A stretch of 7,894 bases of DNA from CAVYVZ01 sp050748045 (GCA_050748045.1 JBOGIW010000094.1:1-7894), one strand, 5' to 3'. Counted from the stretch's first letter, positions 1-5,801 are shown. The notes: generated from the letters alone by a model not told the origin. Numbers and translations are program-made.

Positions 1-155
1 GGGCTGGCTCCCACGCTGATCAACGAGCGAATCATCAGGTCGACGCTCACTGAGGTATCCGCGGCTTCCAGCTTCGCAATTCTGGACTGACTCTATCCGA
101 GGTGCTTGGCGAGCGCCGCTTGGGTGAGTCCGCGGCGTTCGCGCAGTTGCCGGAG
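1..155 (-). pseudogene. Broken XRE-family helix-turn-helix regulator (3' part runs off window)
   Basis: Read on the reverse strand from 155 downward, the frame gives LRQLRERRGLTQAALAKHLG, then a TAG at 95-93, then SQSRIAKLEAADTSVSVDL and a further hydrophobic stretch to the window edge. This is the classic XRE/HTH_3 pattern: helix 2 with TQAALAKHLG and recognition helix SQSRIAKLE, with the stop where a residue such as V or T normally sits. No ATG lies in frame between this segment and the TAA of the permease at 206-204, so the N-terminus is also missing. Small regulators of this kind often act as HigA-like antitoxins or autoregulators, but no partner is visible. The stop and missing start make it a pseudogene. 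A sequencing error at the TAG would not explain the absent start codon. Confidence 0.7.
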
Positions 156-203
156 CCCGCAGATCGATGGGCGAGCGGCGAGCTCTCCGTCCCGGAGCCG
201 CCC

Positions 204-2708
204 TTACTCGTATCGGAGCGCCGTCATCGGATCGACCCGTGACGCTCGGCGCGCCGGCAGATAGCCCGCTGCGAGCGATACGGCCCCCATCAAGAGAATC
301 GCCGCTGCGATCGTCGCCGTATCCGCCGGCGACAAGCCGAACAGCACCGACGCGATCAGCCGGCCGGCGGCCAGCGAGCCGGCCAGGCCGATCGCCACAC
401 CGATCCCGACCATGGTCATCGACTCGCGGAGCACCATGCCGATCACGTCGGCCCGCTGCGCGCCAACCGCCATGCGGATGCCGATCTCGTTCGTTCGGCG
501 AGACACGCTGTAGGACATCAGCCCAAACAACCCGACGCACGCCAGCAGGAGCGCGAGGCCGCCGAATAGCGAATAGGCCAGTGCGAACAGCCGCTCCTGC
601 GCCATGCGCCCTTCGATATTGTCGGTCTGTGTCGTCATGGCTGTCAGCGGCAGCTCGGGATCGACCTTCTGCATTGCCGCGCGCACCGGCTCGATCATGA
701 CCGACGGGTCGCCCGCCGTCCGCACCACCACGTTCACCGTTCGCGCATCGCGTGGCAGGACCTGGTAGAGCGTCGGCGGCGCCGGCTCGCGCACGCTGTC
801 GTACTTGGTATCGCGGATGACCCCGACGATCTCCGTTCGCCCCGAGGTCTCGAGGTCCGACCCGAAACGGCGGCCGATCGGGTTCTCGCCGCCGAAGAAC
901 TGTCTGGCCGCCGTCTCGTTGATGATGGCAACTGCCGTCGGCTGCGCCAGGTCGTCGTCGGTGAAGCCGCGGCCGACGAGGACTGGAATCTCCAGCGTGT
1001 CGAAGAACCGTGGCGACACGGACATCACGTGAATGCCATGCTCGGTTGTCTGCCCCTGGATGTACATGCCGGTAATGCTCCGTCCGCCAGACAGGAGCGG
1101 AAGCCGCGTGAAGGCAACCGAGCGCACGCCCGGCAGCGCGGACAATTCCGACTGCGCGCGCTCGTACACCTGGGCGATGCGCGCAGGCTCGTAGCGGTTG
1201 CCCTGCGGGTTGACGCGGAAGAGCAGCAGGTTCTGCGCGTTGAAGCCGACGTCGACGCTGCGCAGATTGTGGAGCGTGCGCAGGAACAGCCCGGCGCCGA
1301 TCAACAACACGACCGACATCGCCACCTGCACGACGAGCAGGCTCTTCCCGAGCCAGGCGCGTGAATGGGTCACGCTGCGTCCGGACTCCTTCATCGCGCT
1401 GGCGAGCTCGACGCGGGTGGCCCGGAAGGCCGGCGCCATCCCGAAGAGCAGGCCCGCCAGCACGCTGACTCCGGTGACGAACGCGAGTACGCGCGCGTCG
1501 ATCGACGCGTTCTGCCCGAACGGCAGGAGCGTTTTGCCCCAGTACGCGATCACGATCCCGAGCGCGCCGCCGATGCCCGAGAGCAGCAGGCTTTCCGTCA
1601 ACAGCTGCCGAATGAGCCGCCAGCGTGACGCGCCCATCGACAGCCGCACCGCGATCTCGCGCGCGCGGGCGGTGCCGCGCGACAGCAGCAGGTTGGCGAC
1701 GTTCGCGCACACGATCAGCAGCAGGATCGTGACGACCACGCTGACGATGGCGGCGGCGCGGCGCGAATCGTTGTTGGCGTCGTATATGCCGTGCGCCGCC
1801 GAGCGTGCGACGAGCCGCGGCATGGCGGTGCCCTCACGCTGGTTCCGCGACAGCGCGCGCTCCTCGTCCTTGAGCCCGGCCATGAAGGAATCCATCCCGG
1901 CACGGGCGGCCTGCCGCATCGGGCCTTCGAGGTTGGCGGCGACCTGCGCGTAGGTGGCACCCGGCTTCAGGCGTCCCGCGACGAGCAGCCACCAATTGGT
2001 GGGTTGCGTGAGCCGCGCCGCCTGCGTCGGGTTGAGGATGCGATCGAGCGCGAGCGGCACCGTCACGTCGGGCGCCGGCCCGCCCAGCCGATGGATGCCG
2101 GTGTAGGAGGGGCCGGTGACGCCGACGATCGTGACTGGCGTGTTGTTGATCCGGACGCTCTGTCCGATCACGCCCGGGTCCGACCCGAATCGTCTCCTCC
2201 AGAACGCGTGGCTGATGACGGCCACCGGGTCCGCGCCGGCCCTGTCGTCCTCCGGCGTCATCGCGCGGCCGAGCGCCAGCGGCACGCGCAGCACGGGAAA
2301 GTAGTTGCCGGTCACCTCATAGCTCGACGCGATCTCCGCCGTGCCGTTGACGATCACGTTGAACGCCTCGACGGGCGCGAAGGCGACCAGGTTGGTCAGC
2401 GTCCGATTCGCCTCGCGCATCTGCTGGTAGACTGCGTACGAGAACGACGCGCGCACGTTCTGCCCTTCGTGCGGGATCGAGAACCCGTAGTCGCTCGAGC
2501 TGCGCCGCATGTTGTTGTCGCCGGCGGCGGCGATTCGCACGAGCGACGCTGCGTCGGGCACGGGCACCGATTGCAGCAGCATGCCATTCACCGCCGTGAA
2601 CAACGCAGTTGTGGCGCCAATGCCCAACGCCAGGGAGAGCAGGACGACGAGCGTCCAGCCTTTCGACTGCAGCAACATACGGCACGCGTGCTTGAGGTCA
2701 TGCATCAT
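204..2708 (-). CDS. ADOP-type ABC transporter permease (duplicated FtsX/MacB-like)
   Basis: An 834-residue inner-membrane protein. It begins with a short cytoplasmic stretch, MHDLKHACRMLLQSKGW, and a transmembrane helix (about residues 18-40). A MacB-type periplasmic domain follows (about 50-310), then an FtsX block with helices near 320-345, 370-395 and 405-425 and the typical EIAVRLSMGASRWRLIRQLL motif. The whole arrangement is then repeated: helix near 455-475, a second periplasmic domain, and a terminal FtsX block with NEIGIRMAVGAQRADVIGMV and the ending PARRASRVDPMTALRYE. This duplication without an ATPase in the same operon is the hallmark of acidobacterial duplicated orphan permeases. 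MacB relatives transmit ATPase motion to efflux or lipoprotein export, but substrates of ADOPs are not known. ATG at 2708 is chosen because it matches the usual family N-terminus; the next codon is also ATG. The frame is intact. Confidence 0.93.
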   Translation of the reverse strand: MMHDLKHACRMLLQSKGWTLVVLLSLALGIGATTALFTAVNGMLLQSVPVPDAASLVRIAAAGDNNMRRSSSDYGFSIPHEGQNVRASFSYAVYQQMREANRTLTNLVAFAPVEAFNVIVNGTAEIASSYEVTGNYFPVLRVPLALGRAMTPEDDRAGADPVAVISHAFWRRRFGSDPGVIGQSVRINNTPVTIVGVTGPSYTGIHRLGGPAPDVTVPLALDRILNPTQAARLTQPTNWWLLVAGRLKPGATYAQVAANLEGPMRQAARAGMDSFMAGLKDEERALSRNQREGTAMPRLVARSAAHGIYDANNDSRRAAAIVSVVVTILLLIVCANVANLLLSRGTARAREIAVRLSMGASRWRLIRQLLTESLLLSGIGGALGIVIAYWGKTLLPFGQNASIDARVLAFVTGVSVLAGLLFGMAPAFRATRVELASAMKESGRSVTHSRAWLGKSLLVVQVAMSVVLLIGAGLFLRTLHNLRSVDVGFNAQNLLLFRVNPQGNRYEPARIAQVYERAQSELSALPGVRSVAFTRLPLLSGGRSITGMYIQGQTTEHGIHVMSVSPRFFDTLEIPVLVGRGFTDDDLAQPTAVAIINETAARQFFGGENPIGRRFGSDLETSGRTEIVGVIRDTKYDSVREPAPPTLYQVLPRDARTVNVVVRTAGDPSVMIEPVRAAMQKVDPELPLTAMTTQTDNIEGRMAQERLFALAYSLFGGLALLLACVGLFGLMSYSVSRRTNEIGIRMAVGAQRADVIGMVLRESMTMVGIGVAIGLAGSLAAGRLIASVLFGLSPADTATIAAAILLMGAVSLAAGYLPARRASRVDPMTALRYE

Positions 2709-2720
2709 GGCGGTATCCTA
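2709..2720 (-). promoter_or_regulatory. TAGGAT box 6 nt before the permease start: weak SD or leaderless -10
   Basis: On the reverse strand TAGGAT (2720-2715) is followed by six bases and the ATG. The core AGGA could serve as a weak Shine-Dalgarno sequence. The spacing also suits a -10 box of a leaderless transcript, in which transcription starts at the ATG. No convincing -35 lies 16-18 bases further upstream. The sequence alone does not decide between these two readings. Confidence 0.3.
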
Positions 2721-2754
2721 CAGCACCACGACGGGCGCTCTTTAGACGGCTGAA

Positions 2755-2904
2755 CTACGAACCTGCTGGCTTGAGGTGTTCTTCAAGCCAAGCCGTGAGC
2801 GCTTCGCGGGTTAGGCGGCCTGCAGCCAGATCCAGCATCAGACGTTCGTGCTCATCGACGGTACCGACGAGTTCCACGCCGTTCAGACATAAGTAGACTT
2901 CCAT
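2755..2904 (-). pseudogene. C-terminal fragment of a Doc/Fic-family (death-on-curing) toxin
   Basis: The 49 residues from MEVYLCLNGVEL to EEHLKPAGS match the C-terminal end of Doc-type toxins, where the segment after the Fic motif reads roughly 'EVFLxLNGxxL....E......AxGxLxxxxLAxWLxxH'. Doc proteins of about 125-135 residues phosphorylate and inactivate EF-Tu; the catalytic HxFxxGNKR motif lies before the part kept here, so the fragment cannot be active. Upstream the reading runs straight into IS110 transposase sequence (junction near 2905), and no Phd-type antitoxin is next to it. The bases before the ATG read RRGA, which could be the last trace of the GNKR region or chance. It ends 46 bases before the permease start. 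Confidence 0.62.
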
Positions 2905-3620
2905 CGCGCCACGGCGCTGATGAACGACACGCCGCGGAGGGCTTGCAGCGCGGCCACGAGCGGGGCCCAGCGCCAAATCGGCGCCAATTGGCGCCGCTGC
3001 TCAGTCACCCGCGCGATCCGGCGCTCGGTCTCGTCGATCGTGTCGCGATATTCCTGCAACCTGATGTGTTGGGCGGGGGTCGGAAAACTGAGATCCGTCA
3101 GCCAGCGGCGGTACGGCATCGTCCAGACCGCGCGGCCCGGATAGCGCCGGCCCTGGCGCGGGAGGAAGGCCTTCAAGCGGGACGTCGCCTGCGTGCCGAC
3201 CACCACGGCGTCTTGCGGGCCCGCACGAGATCGCGCATCGCTTCGTCGGCATCGTCCGGGACGTAGATCGCCCGCAGCTCGCCGGCGCGATGCAGGCGCG
3301 CGAGCGTCGCGCTGTCCCGGCGATCCGTCTTCACCCGATCCCCGCTGCGTTTCGGCACCATCGACGGACTCACCACGACGCAGTCTTCCCCGTGGGTCGT
3401 CAGGTGGCGGTAGATCCCGAACCCACACGGACCGGCTTCGTCAACGAAATGCAGGCGACGATCCGGGGCGCGCAACGCGCGCCCCACCCTATCGAGCGGC
3501 TCGAGGTCGCTCGCGATCACACCGTAGTGGCGTACTTCACCGCCCCGGTGACTCGGCAATCGAGACGTCGATCGTTTCATTGTGGACATCCAACCCCACG
3601 AACATGCTACGTTTCCCCAT
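2905..3620 (-). pseudogene. IS110-family transposase, truncated and frameshifted
   Basis: The true start is ATG at 3620-3618 behind a near-perfect SD (GAGGAGGT). It gives MGKRSMFVGLDVHNETIDVS, the first Asp motif of the DEDD RuvC-like domain. A frameshift near 3537-3545 produces a TGA after 27 codons; homology resumes one frame over as GGEVRHYGVIASDLEPLDRV. The Glu motif VDEAGPCGFGIYRHL and the Asp-Asp motif KTDRRDSATLARLHRAGELR follow. A second frameshift, consistent with one lost base near 3214, moves the reading to DAVVVGTQATSRLKAFL. It continues through the helical linker to QALRGVSFISAV and stops matching at about 2905. The C-terminal Transposase_20 domain with its catalytic serine is missing, so the protein is dead. 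Intact relatives are about 320-400 residues long. Confidence 0.88.
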
Positions 3621-3702
3621 GACCTACCTCCTCGTGTGTGGCCAGGTGCGAAGCCTCAGACACTCCGCATCATCCACGATCTGCGAGGACGGTAGGTCTA
3701 TG
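3618..3702 (-). promoter_or_regulatory. Transposase SD/start codon with complementary upstream sequestering arm
   Basis: Reverse strand: GAGGAGGTAGGTCATG (3633-3618) contains the ribosome-binding site and start codon. The segment at 3702-3685 reads CATAGACCTACCGTCCTC, which pairs with all 16 of those bases, leaving only two single-base bulges. The loop between them is 51 nt. A transcript reading through this region would fold its SD and AUG into a long stem, while a transcript starting inside the loop would not. Insertion sequences such as IS10 and IS50 use comparable structures to block translation from outside transcription. The pairing is seen directly; the regulatory role is inferred. Confidence 0.6.
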
Positions 3703-3836
3703 CTTCCCTGGCGCGATCTCAGCTCGTTGGCCCGCATCAGACTGCCGCCGAGCAGGCCCCCCACCCAAGTGCGGGGCCCGCGCAGGCGGCCGTCGATTGA
3801 GCGCCGCCGCGCAGAAGCTGTGACAGCCATCCTGTC
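3634..3836 (-). ncRNA. Putative IS110 bridge RNA region (structured 5' non-coding end)
   Basis: IS110-group elements encode a bridge RNA in the non-coding end upstream of the transposase; its internal loops pair with donor and target DNA. Here the reverse-strand region contains a strong hairpin at 3781-3752 (9-bp GC-rich stem, extended by CAC/GTG across one mismatch), a stem GCTCG/CGAGC at 3753-3722 enclosing a 22-nt loop of the kind expected for a guide loop, and a stem CTCGCA/TGCGGAG at 3687-3663 with a 12-nt loop. GCTGTgACAGC (3817-3827) is a further small palindrome. The location and loop sizes support a bridge RNA, but no guide-to-target match can be tested because the right end of the element is missing. 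Confidence 0.35.
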
Positions 3837-3876
3837 TAGACGGCACGACGCGCAACGAGGTCGAACGATCTGAACA

Positions 3877-4623
3877 ATGGCCCTTGACTTGGAGGCCTTT
3901 GCCCGAACTCGTTGCTACGCGTATCACCTCACATCCAGCGGCAACCTGCGTGCGATCCTCAACGGCCGCCGAATCGACTGTGCTGCCACCCTAATCGTGA
4001 AGGGCGGGCGTGGGGAATTGCTGCGCCACCGTCGATCAAGACATGAGGTCGTTCATGTCGGCGGCAGTGATATCTGGCTTCGCGATCAGGCGCCACTCCA
4101 TCAAAGGAATCTCGTTCTGTCCAGTGGGTGGGAGTTCGCGGACCTCGTGGAGGTGCTGAACAGGCACGTGTTCTTCTGGCCTGGCACGGAGTCTGGCCCG
4201 AATGACTACGGACTCCGTCACTTCAGTCGGTATGCTCTCGAACGTCCAGTGCTGATTCGAGTCAGGACCTCCGAACTACTCGATGCAAACAGCGAGTCGT
4301 CGGTGGAACTCTGTCGATACAACTCCGGATCACCACGCTATTCTGGTGGTCGCGCGAGCCCGCGAGGCCCTGATACGTTCGTATCGGCAGCGAGCTTCAA
4401 CGGGCCTCCGAGCAAGGTTGTAGAGTTGGTGTTCCGCGATAGCGCCATGCTGCCCGCTGCATTGCAGGTTGGTACGAACCCGACCGGTCCGTGGTGCACC
4501 GCGTCGGATTGCCGAGACGTGCCGTCCAACACGGCGATGGAGCCGTCAGCGCCGGCGCAATCGTCAGTGCCGCGGCTCATCGCGAGGCGTTGGGCAGATA
4601 AGGGAGAACCAGAAGGGCAATAG
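3877..4623 (+). CDS. DUF7002-like protein in an integron cassette
   Basis: A 248-residue frame starting at the first ATG after an in-frame TGA (3871-3873); no clear SD precedes it. Features that resemble the DUF7002 family are an early YHLTSSGNLRAIL motif, the block FADLVEVLNRHVFFWPGT near residues 88-105, the alternation RPVLIRVRTSELLDAN, and NSGSPRYSGGRASPRGPDTF near 149-168. The 'YHLT..NL..IL' opening also recalls DarT and other ADP-ribosyltransferase folds that begin with an NAD-binding histidine. That link is my inference and no activity is claimed. The last 30 or so residues (from about SNTAMEPSAPAQ) are the in-frame translation of an attC site, not conserved protein, and the stop lies 28 bases beyond the site. 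Codon use is less GC-biased than in the flanking genes, fitting a transferred cassette. Confidence 0.72.
   Translation: MALDLEAFARTRCYAYHLTSSGNLRAILNGRRIDCAATLIVKGGRGELLRHRRSRHEVVHVGGSDIWLRDQAPLHQRNLVLSSGWEFADLVEVLNRHVFFWPGTESGPNDYGLRHFSRYALERPVLIRVRTSELLDANSESSVELCRYNSGSPRYSGGRASPRGPDTFVSAASFNGPPSKVVELVFRDSAMLPAALQVGTNPTGPWCTASDCRDVPSNTAMEPSAPAQSSVPRLIARRWADKGEPEGQ
4524..4595 (+). other. attC recombination site (integron cassette), well conserved
   Basis: R'' box GTCCAAC (4524-4530) fits RYYYAAC and R' box GTTGGGC (4589-4595) fits GTTRRRY; the two pair over all seven bases with one G-T wobble. Inside them L'' GCGATGGAGCC (4534-4544) pairs with L' GGCTCATCGC (4574-4583), leaving one extrahelical G, as required for strand choice by IntI. 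The 29-base variable terminal structure contains a direct repeat, GTCAGcGCC/GTCAGtGCC. Total length is 72 bp, typical for attC. Orientation agrees with the forward gene that ends in it. Confidence 0.85.
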
Positions 4624-4624
4624 A

Positions 4625-4931
4625 CTATGGCTTGATCGCAGGGCCGCGTTTCTTGCGAGCGCCCCAAAGCGCACGAACAACCACTTCTTGTTCGTCGAAG
4701 GTGTAATTACAGATGGCAGGCCACCTTCGGGACGTACAGGCGTCGCAATCCGGCAATCCCGGCTTGTGGATACGTCGCGCCGGCGCCGGGCAGCAGCGAG
4801 AGGACGCGCAATGCCTGCTCGAATTCGATGGCGAAGGTGTCGGTGTGGGTCCGGTTCGCCAACCACCACTTCTTGTCCCGCTCGACGTGCCGTTGTGCTG
4901 TGGCGGTGAAGCGAACCCGGCGCTCTCTCAA
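4625..4931 (-). pseudogene. ParE/RelE-family toxin, frameshifted
   Basis: Translation most likely starts at TTG (4931-4929), overlapping the antitoxin TGA by two bases. The frame gives RERRVRFTATAQRHVERDKKWW and then an FEQALRVLSLLPGAG helix and LRRLYVPKVACHL, the usual ParE/RelE layout of two helices and a beta sheet. It then meets TAA at 4709-4707, after 74 codons. Removing one base there restores YYTFDEQEVVVRALWGARKK and a TAG at 4627-4625, giving a normal 101-residue toxin. ParE toxins poison gyrase and RelE toxins cut mRNA in the ribosome; the sequence does not decide between them. The truncated product lacks the last strands, which carry functional residues, so it is probably inactive. 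A sequencing error at the TT pair 4707-4708 is the alternative. Confidence 0.8.
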
Positions 4932-5152
4932 CGGGATCGAAGCTCCCGGAGGATCGCGTCGGCGTCCACAAGCCGGCCGGCGGCGACGTCGGCCTCGGAC
5001 TGCCGGAGGGCCTCGTGCAGGGCCGCGCGATCGGCATCGTCGAGCCAGTCGCCCGGATCCAGCGGCAGCAACTCCACTTCTGTGCCGTCTGGAAGGTCCG
5101 TCGGCTCGTCGAGGACCAGCCGCCCCGCTCGGACGCGTGCCTTGATCGTCAT
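4928..5152 (-). CDS. Antitoxin of a ParE/RelE-type toxin-antitoxin pair
   Basis: A 74-residue acidic protein starting at ATG 5152-5150. Residues 1-30 (MTIKARVRAGRLVLDEPTDL, then a PDGTEVEL turn) look like the short beta fold of AF2212/DUF104-type antitoxins. Residues 36-74 (DDADRAALHEALRQSEADVA, then AGRLVDADAILREL) resemble the RelB/ParD C-terminal helices that wrap the toxin. It overlaps the downstream toxin start, so the two are translationally coupled. No strong SD is visible. The pair lies in reverse orientation inside an integron cassette, and its own promoter must lie in or next to the attC at 5180-5258. The antitoxin is intact although its toxin is broken. The same frame stays open a long way upstream, but only this ATG gives a family-sized protein. 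Confidence 0.75.
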   Translation of the reverse strand: MTIKARVRAGRLVLDEPTDLPDGTEVELLPLDPGDWLDDADRAALHEALRQSEADVAAGRLVDADAILRELRSR

Positions 5153-5179
5153 GCTGCAAAGCGTAACACTGGGACGCCC

Positions 5180-5258
5180 GCCCATCAAGGCGCCGCACCC
5201 GACGCCAACCGCGCCGCTCGCGCGTCGCAGCCCGCGCGGGTGAGCGCCAACGTTGTGC
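5180..5258 (+). other. Second, degenerate attC site
   Basis: L'' GGCGCcGCACCC (5189-5200) and L' GGGTGaGCGCC (5238-5248) form a ten-pair stem with extrahelical bases. They are flanked by R'' GCCCATC (5180-5186, one change from GCCCAAC) and R' GTTGTGC (5252-5258, one change from GTTRRRY). Five of seven R''/R' positions pair. The orientation matches the first site, and the 79-bp length is normal. The altered AAC triplet may weaken recombination. The stem and position are strong support; the boxes alone would not be. Confidence 0.6.
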
Positions 5259-5320
5259 TCAGGCGCGTACAGACAAGTCGCCCGTACAAGTACTCGACGC
5301 ATGATGCAAGTCGGGTTGAC

Positions 5321-5336
5321 TTCGTACGTGTACGAA
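5321..5336. promoter_or_regulatory. 16-bp palindrome TTCGTAC-GT-GTACGAA
   Basis: A perfect 7-2-7 inverted repeat in an otherwise gene-free stretch (5259-5442). A TTGACT at 5316-5321 abuts it on the forward strand, but no matching -10 lies 16-18 bases on. The symmetry and length suit a dimeric repressor such as LexA or a Xre-type protein. It lies about 170 bases upstream of the reverse-strand antitoxin start, so a link to that operon is uncertain. Several further GTAC words occur at 5268-5293. Confidence 0.35.
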
Positions 5337-5442
5337 ATGTCGAGTTTTCTTACTCTGTAGCGCGTGACGGAGCGGTCGGCTCGAATCGCTCTTTCAGCAA
5401 TTCGGACGGTTCGCCGACTCATCTCCGTTCCTCCGTTTCTCG

Positions 5443-5616
5443 GTCCTGGAACGCCTGACAGGCGAGCAAAGCAGGAGCCAGGACACCACCGGGGCGCCGC
5501 CTCGTGCCCGTGAAGAAGGACCAGCGGCGGAGCGCCAGTCAGGCGCCCCGCCGTGGAAGAGGTGTAATCACTCCCCGCCGAAGCCTCCTGCTCGGCCTGC
5601 GCGTAGGCCCAGGAGG
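5443..5616. repeat. Cluster of strong inverted repeats in gene-free DNA
   Basis: Three separate stems follow one another. GTCCTGG/CCAGGAC (5443-5449 with 5478-5484) encloses CGCCTGaCAGGCG (5452-5464). GGGGCGCC/GGCGCCCC (5491-5498 with 5542-5549) is the second. The third is a nested pair, CCTCCTG/CAGGAGG outside and GGCCT/AGGCC inside (5584-5616). The last one starts exactly where IS66 transposase homology ends. I see no coding region here and no AAC/GTT boxes that would make these attC sites. They could be a palindromic repeat family, a structured RNA or transposon-end debris. Confidence 0.5.
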
Positions 5617-5801
5617 AACCGCGCCCCGTCAAAGCCGCGGCCCGGCAGGATCGCATACACCGTGATCGGCGGCGTGACCGCGACCCACAACCACTGCAAC
5701 GCGGCCCGGACGCGCCACCCGGTTGCATCCATCGCGACCATCGGGCTAGTGCGCACGGTCTCGACCAACGCGGCGTCGGTCGGCAGCGCCTTGGCGGCCG
5801 A
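5607..5801 (-). pseudogene. IS66-family transposase fragment
   Basis: About 65 codons on the reverse strand match the start of the IS66 DDE domain: ALVETVRTSPMVAMDATGWR, then ALQWLWVAVTPPITVYAIL and PGRGFDGARFLLG. The usual IS66 motif is DETGW; here it reads DATGW, with the first catalytic Asp kept and the following Glu changed. Intact IS66 transposases have about 500 residues with a zinc finger upstream and two further acidic motifs downstream. None of these is present, and neither end of the element is visible. It is an internal scrap with no function. Homology stops at a strong hairpin (5584-5616). Confidence 0.75.

Larger units (their letters stand above)
2905..3836 (-). mobile_element. 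Remnant of an IS110-family insertion sequence
   Basis: This span comprises the broken transposase gene and its 5' non-coding end. The downstream end is lost: transposase sequence joins a Doc toxin fragment directly. IS110 elements lack terminal inverted repeats, so the outer upstream edge cannot be read off. I place it near 3836 because GTCTAGAC (3834-3841) resembles an attC R' box (GTTAGAC) and because a 5' end of about 215 bases is normal for the family. That edge is a guess to within some tens of bases. Confidence 0.6.
3837..5258 (+). mobile_element. Two-cassette integron array without an integrase in view (CALIN-like)
   Basis: Two attC sites in the same orientation, 4524-4595 and 5180-5258, delimit one complete cassette (4590-5252, a reverse-oriented toxin-antitoxin pair) and follow another (about 3837-4589, the DUF7002-like gene). 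Cassette joints fall after the G of each GTT in the R' box. In the complete cassette the genes fill the space between the sites, with 29 bases free at one end and 27 at the other. No tyrosine-recombinase integrase or attI is visible, which matches what is called a cluster of attC sites lacking integrase. The upstream attC of the first cassette is not visible and may have been destroyed by the IS110 insertion. Confidence 0.6.

Noticed and set aside
1791..2753. Forward-strand 320-codon open frame opposite the permease
   Set aside because: It is antisense to a conserved protein, is rich in Arg/His/Gly in the manner of high-GC shadow frames, and has no recognisable motif.
3700..3873. Forward ATG behind a GAGGACGGTAGGT sequence
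   Set aside because: The SD-like bases are the mirror image of the transposase ribosome-binding site arm, and the peptide is Arg/Pro-rich with no family resemblance.
5375..5418. GTCGGC...GCCGAC hairpin considered as a third attC site
   Set aside because: It has no AAC/GTT R boxes flanking it and the stem lacks the L''/L' layout.
5420..5422. ATG with a good GGAGG upstream on the reverse strand as the start of a new gene
   Set aside because: The product has no recognisable fold, would run through the attC, and shows no codon preference; the SD-like bases alone are not enough.
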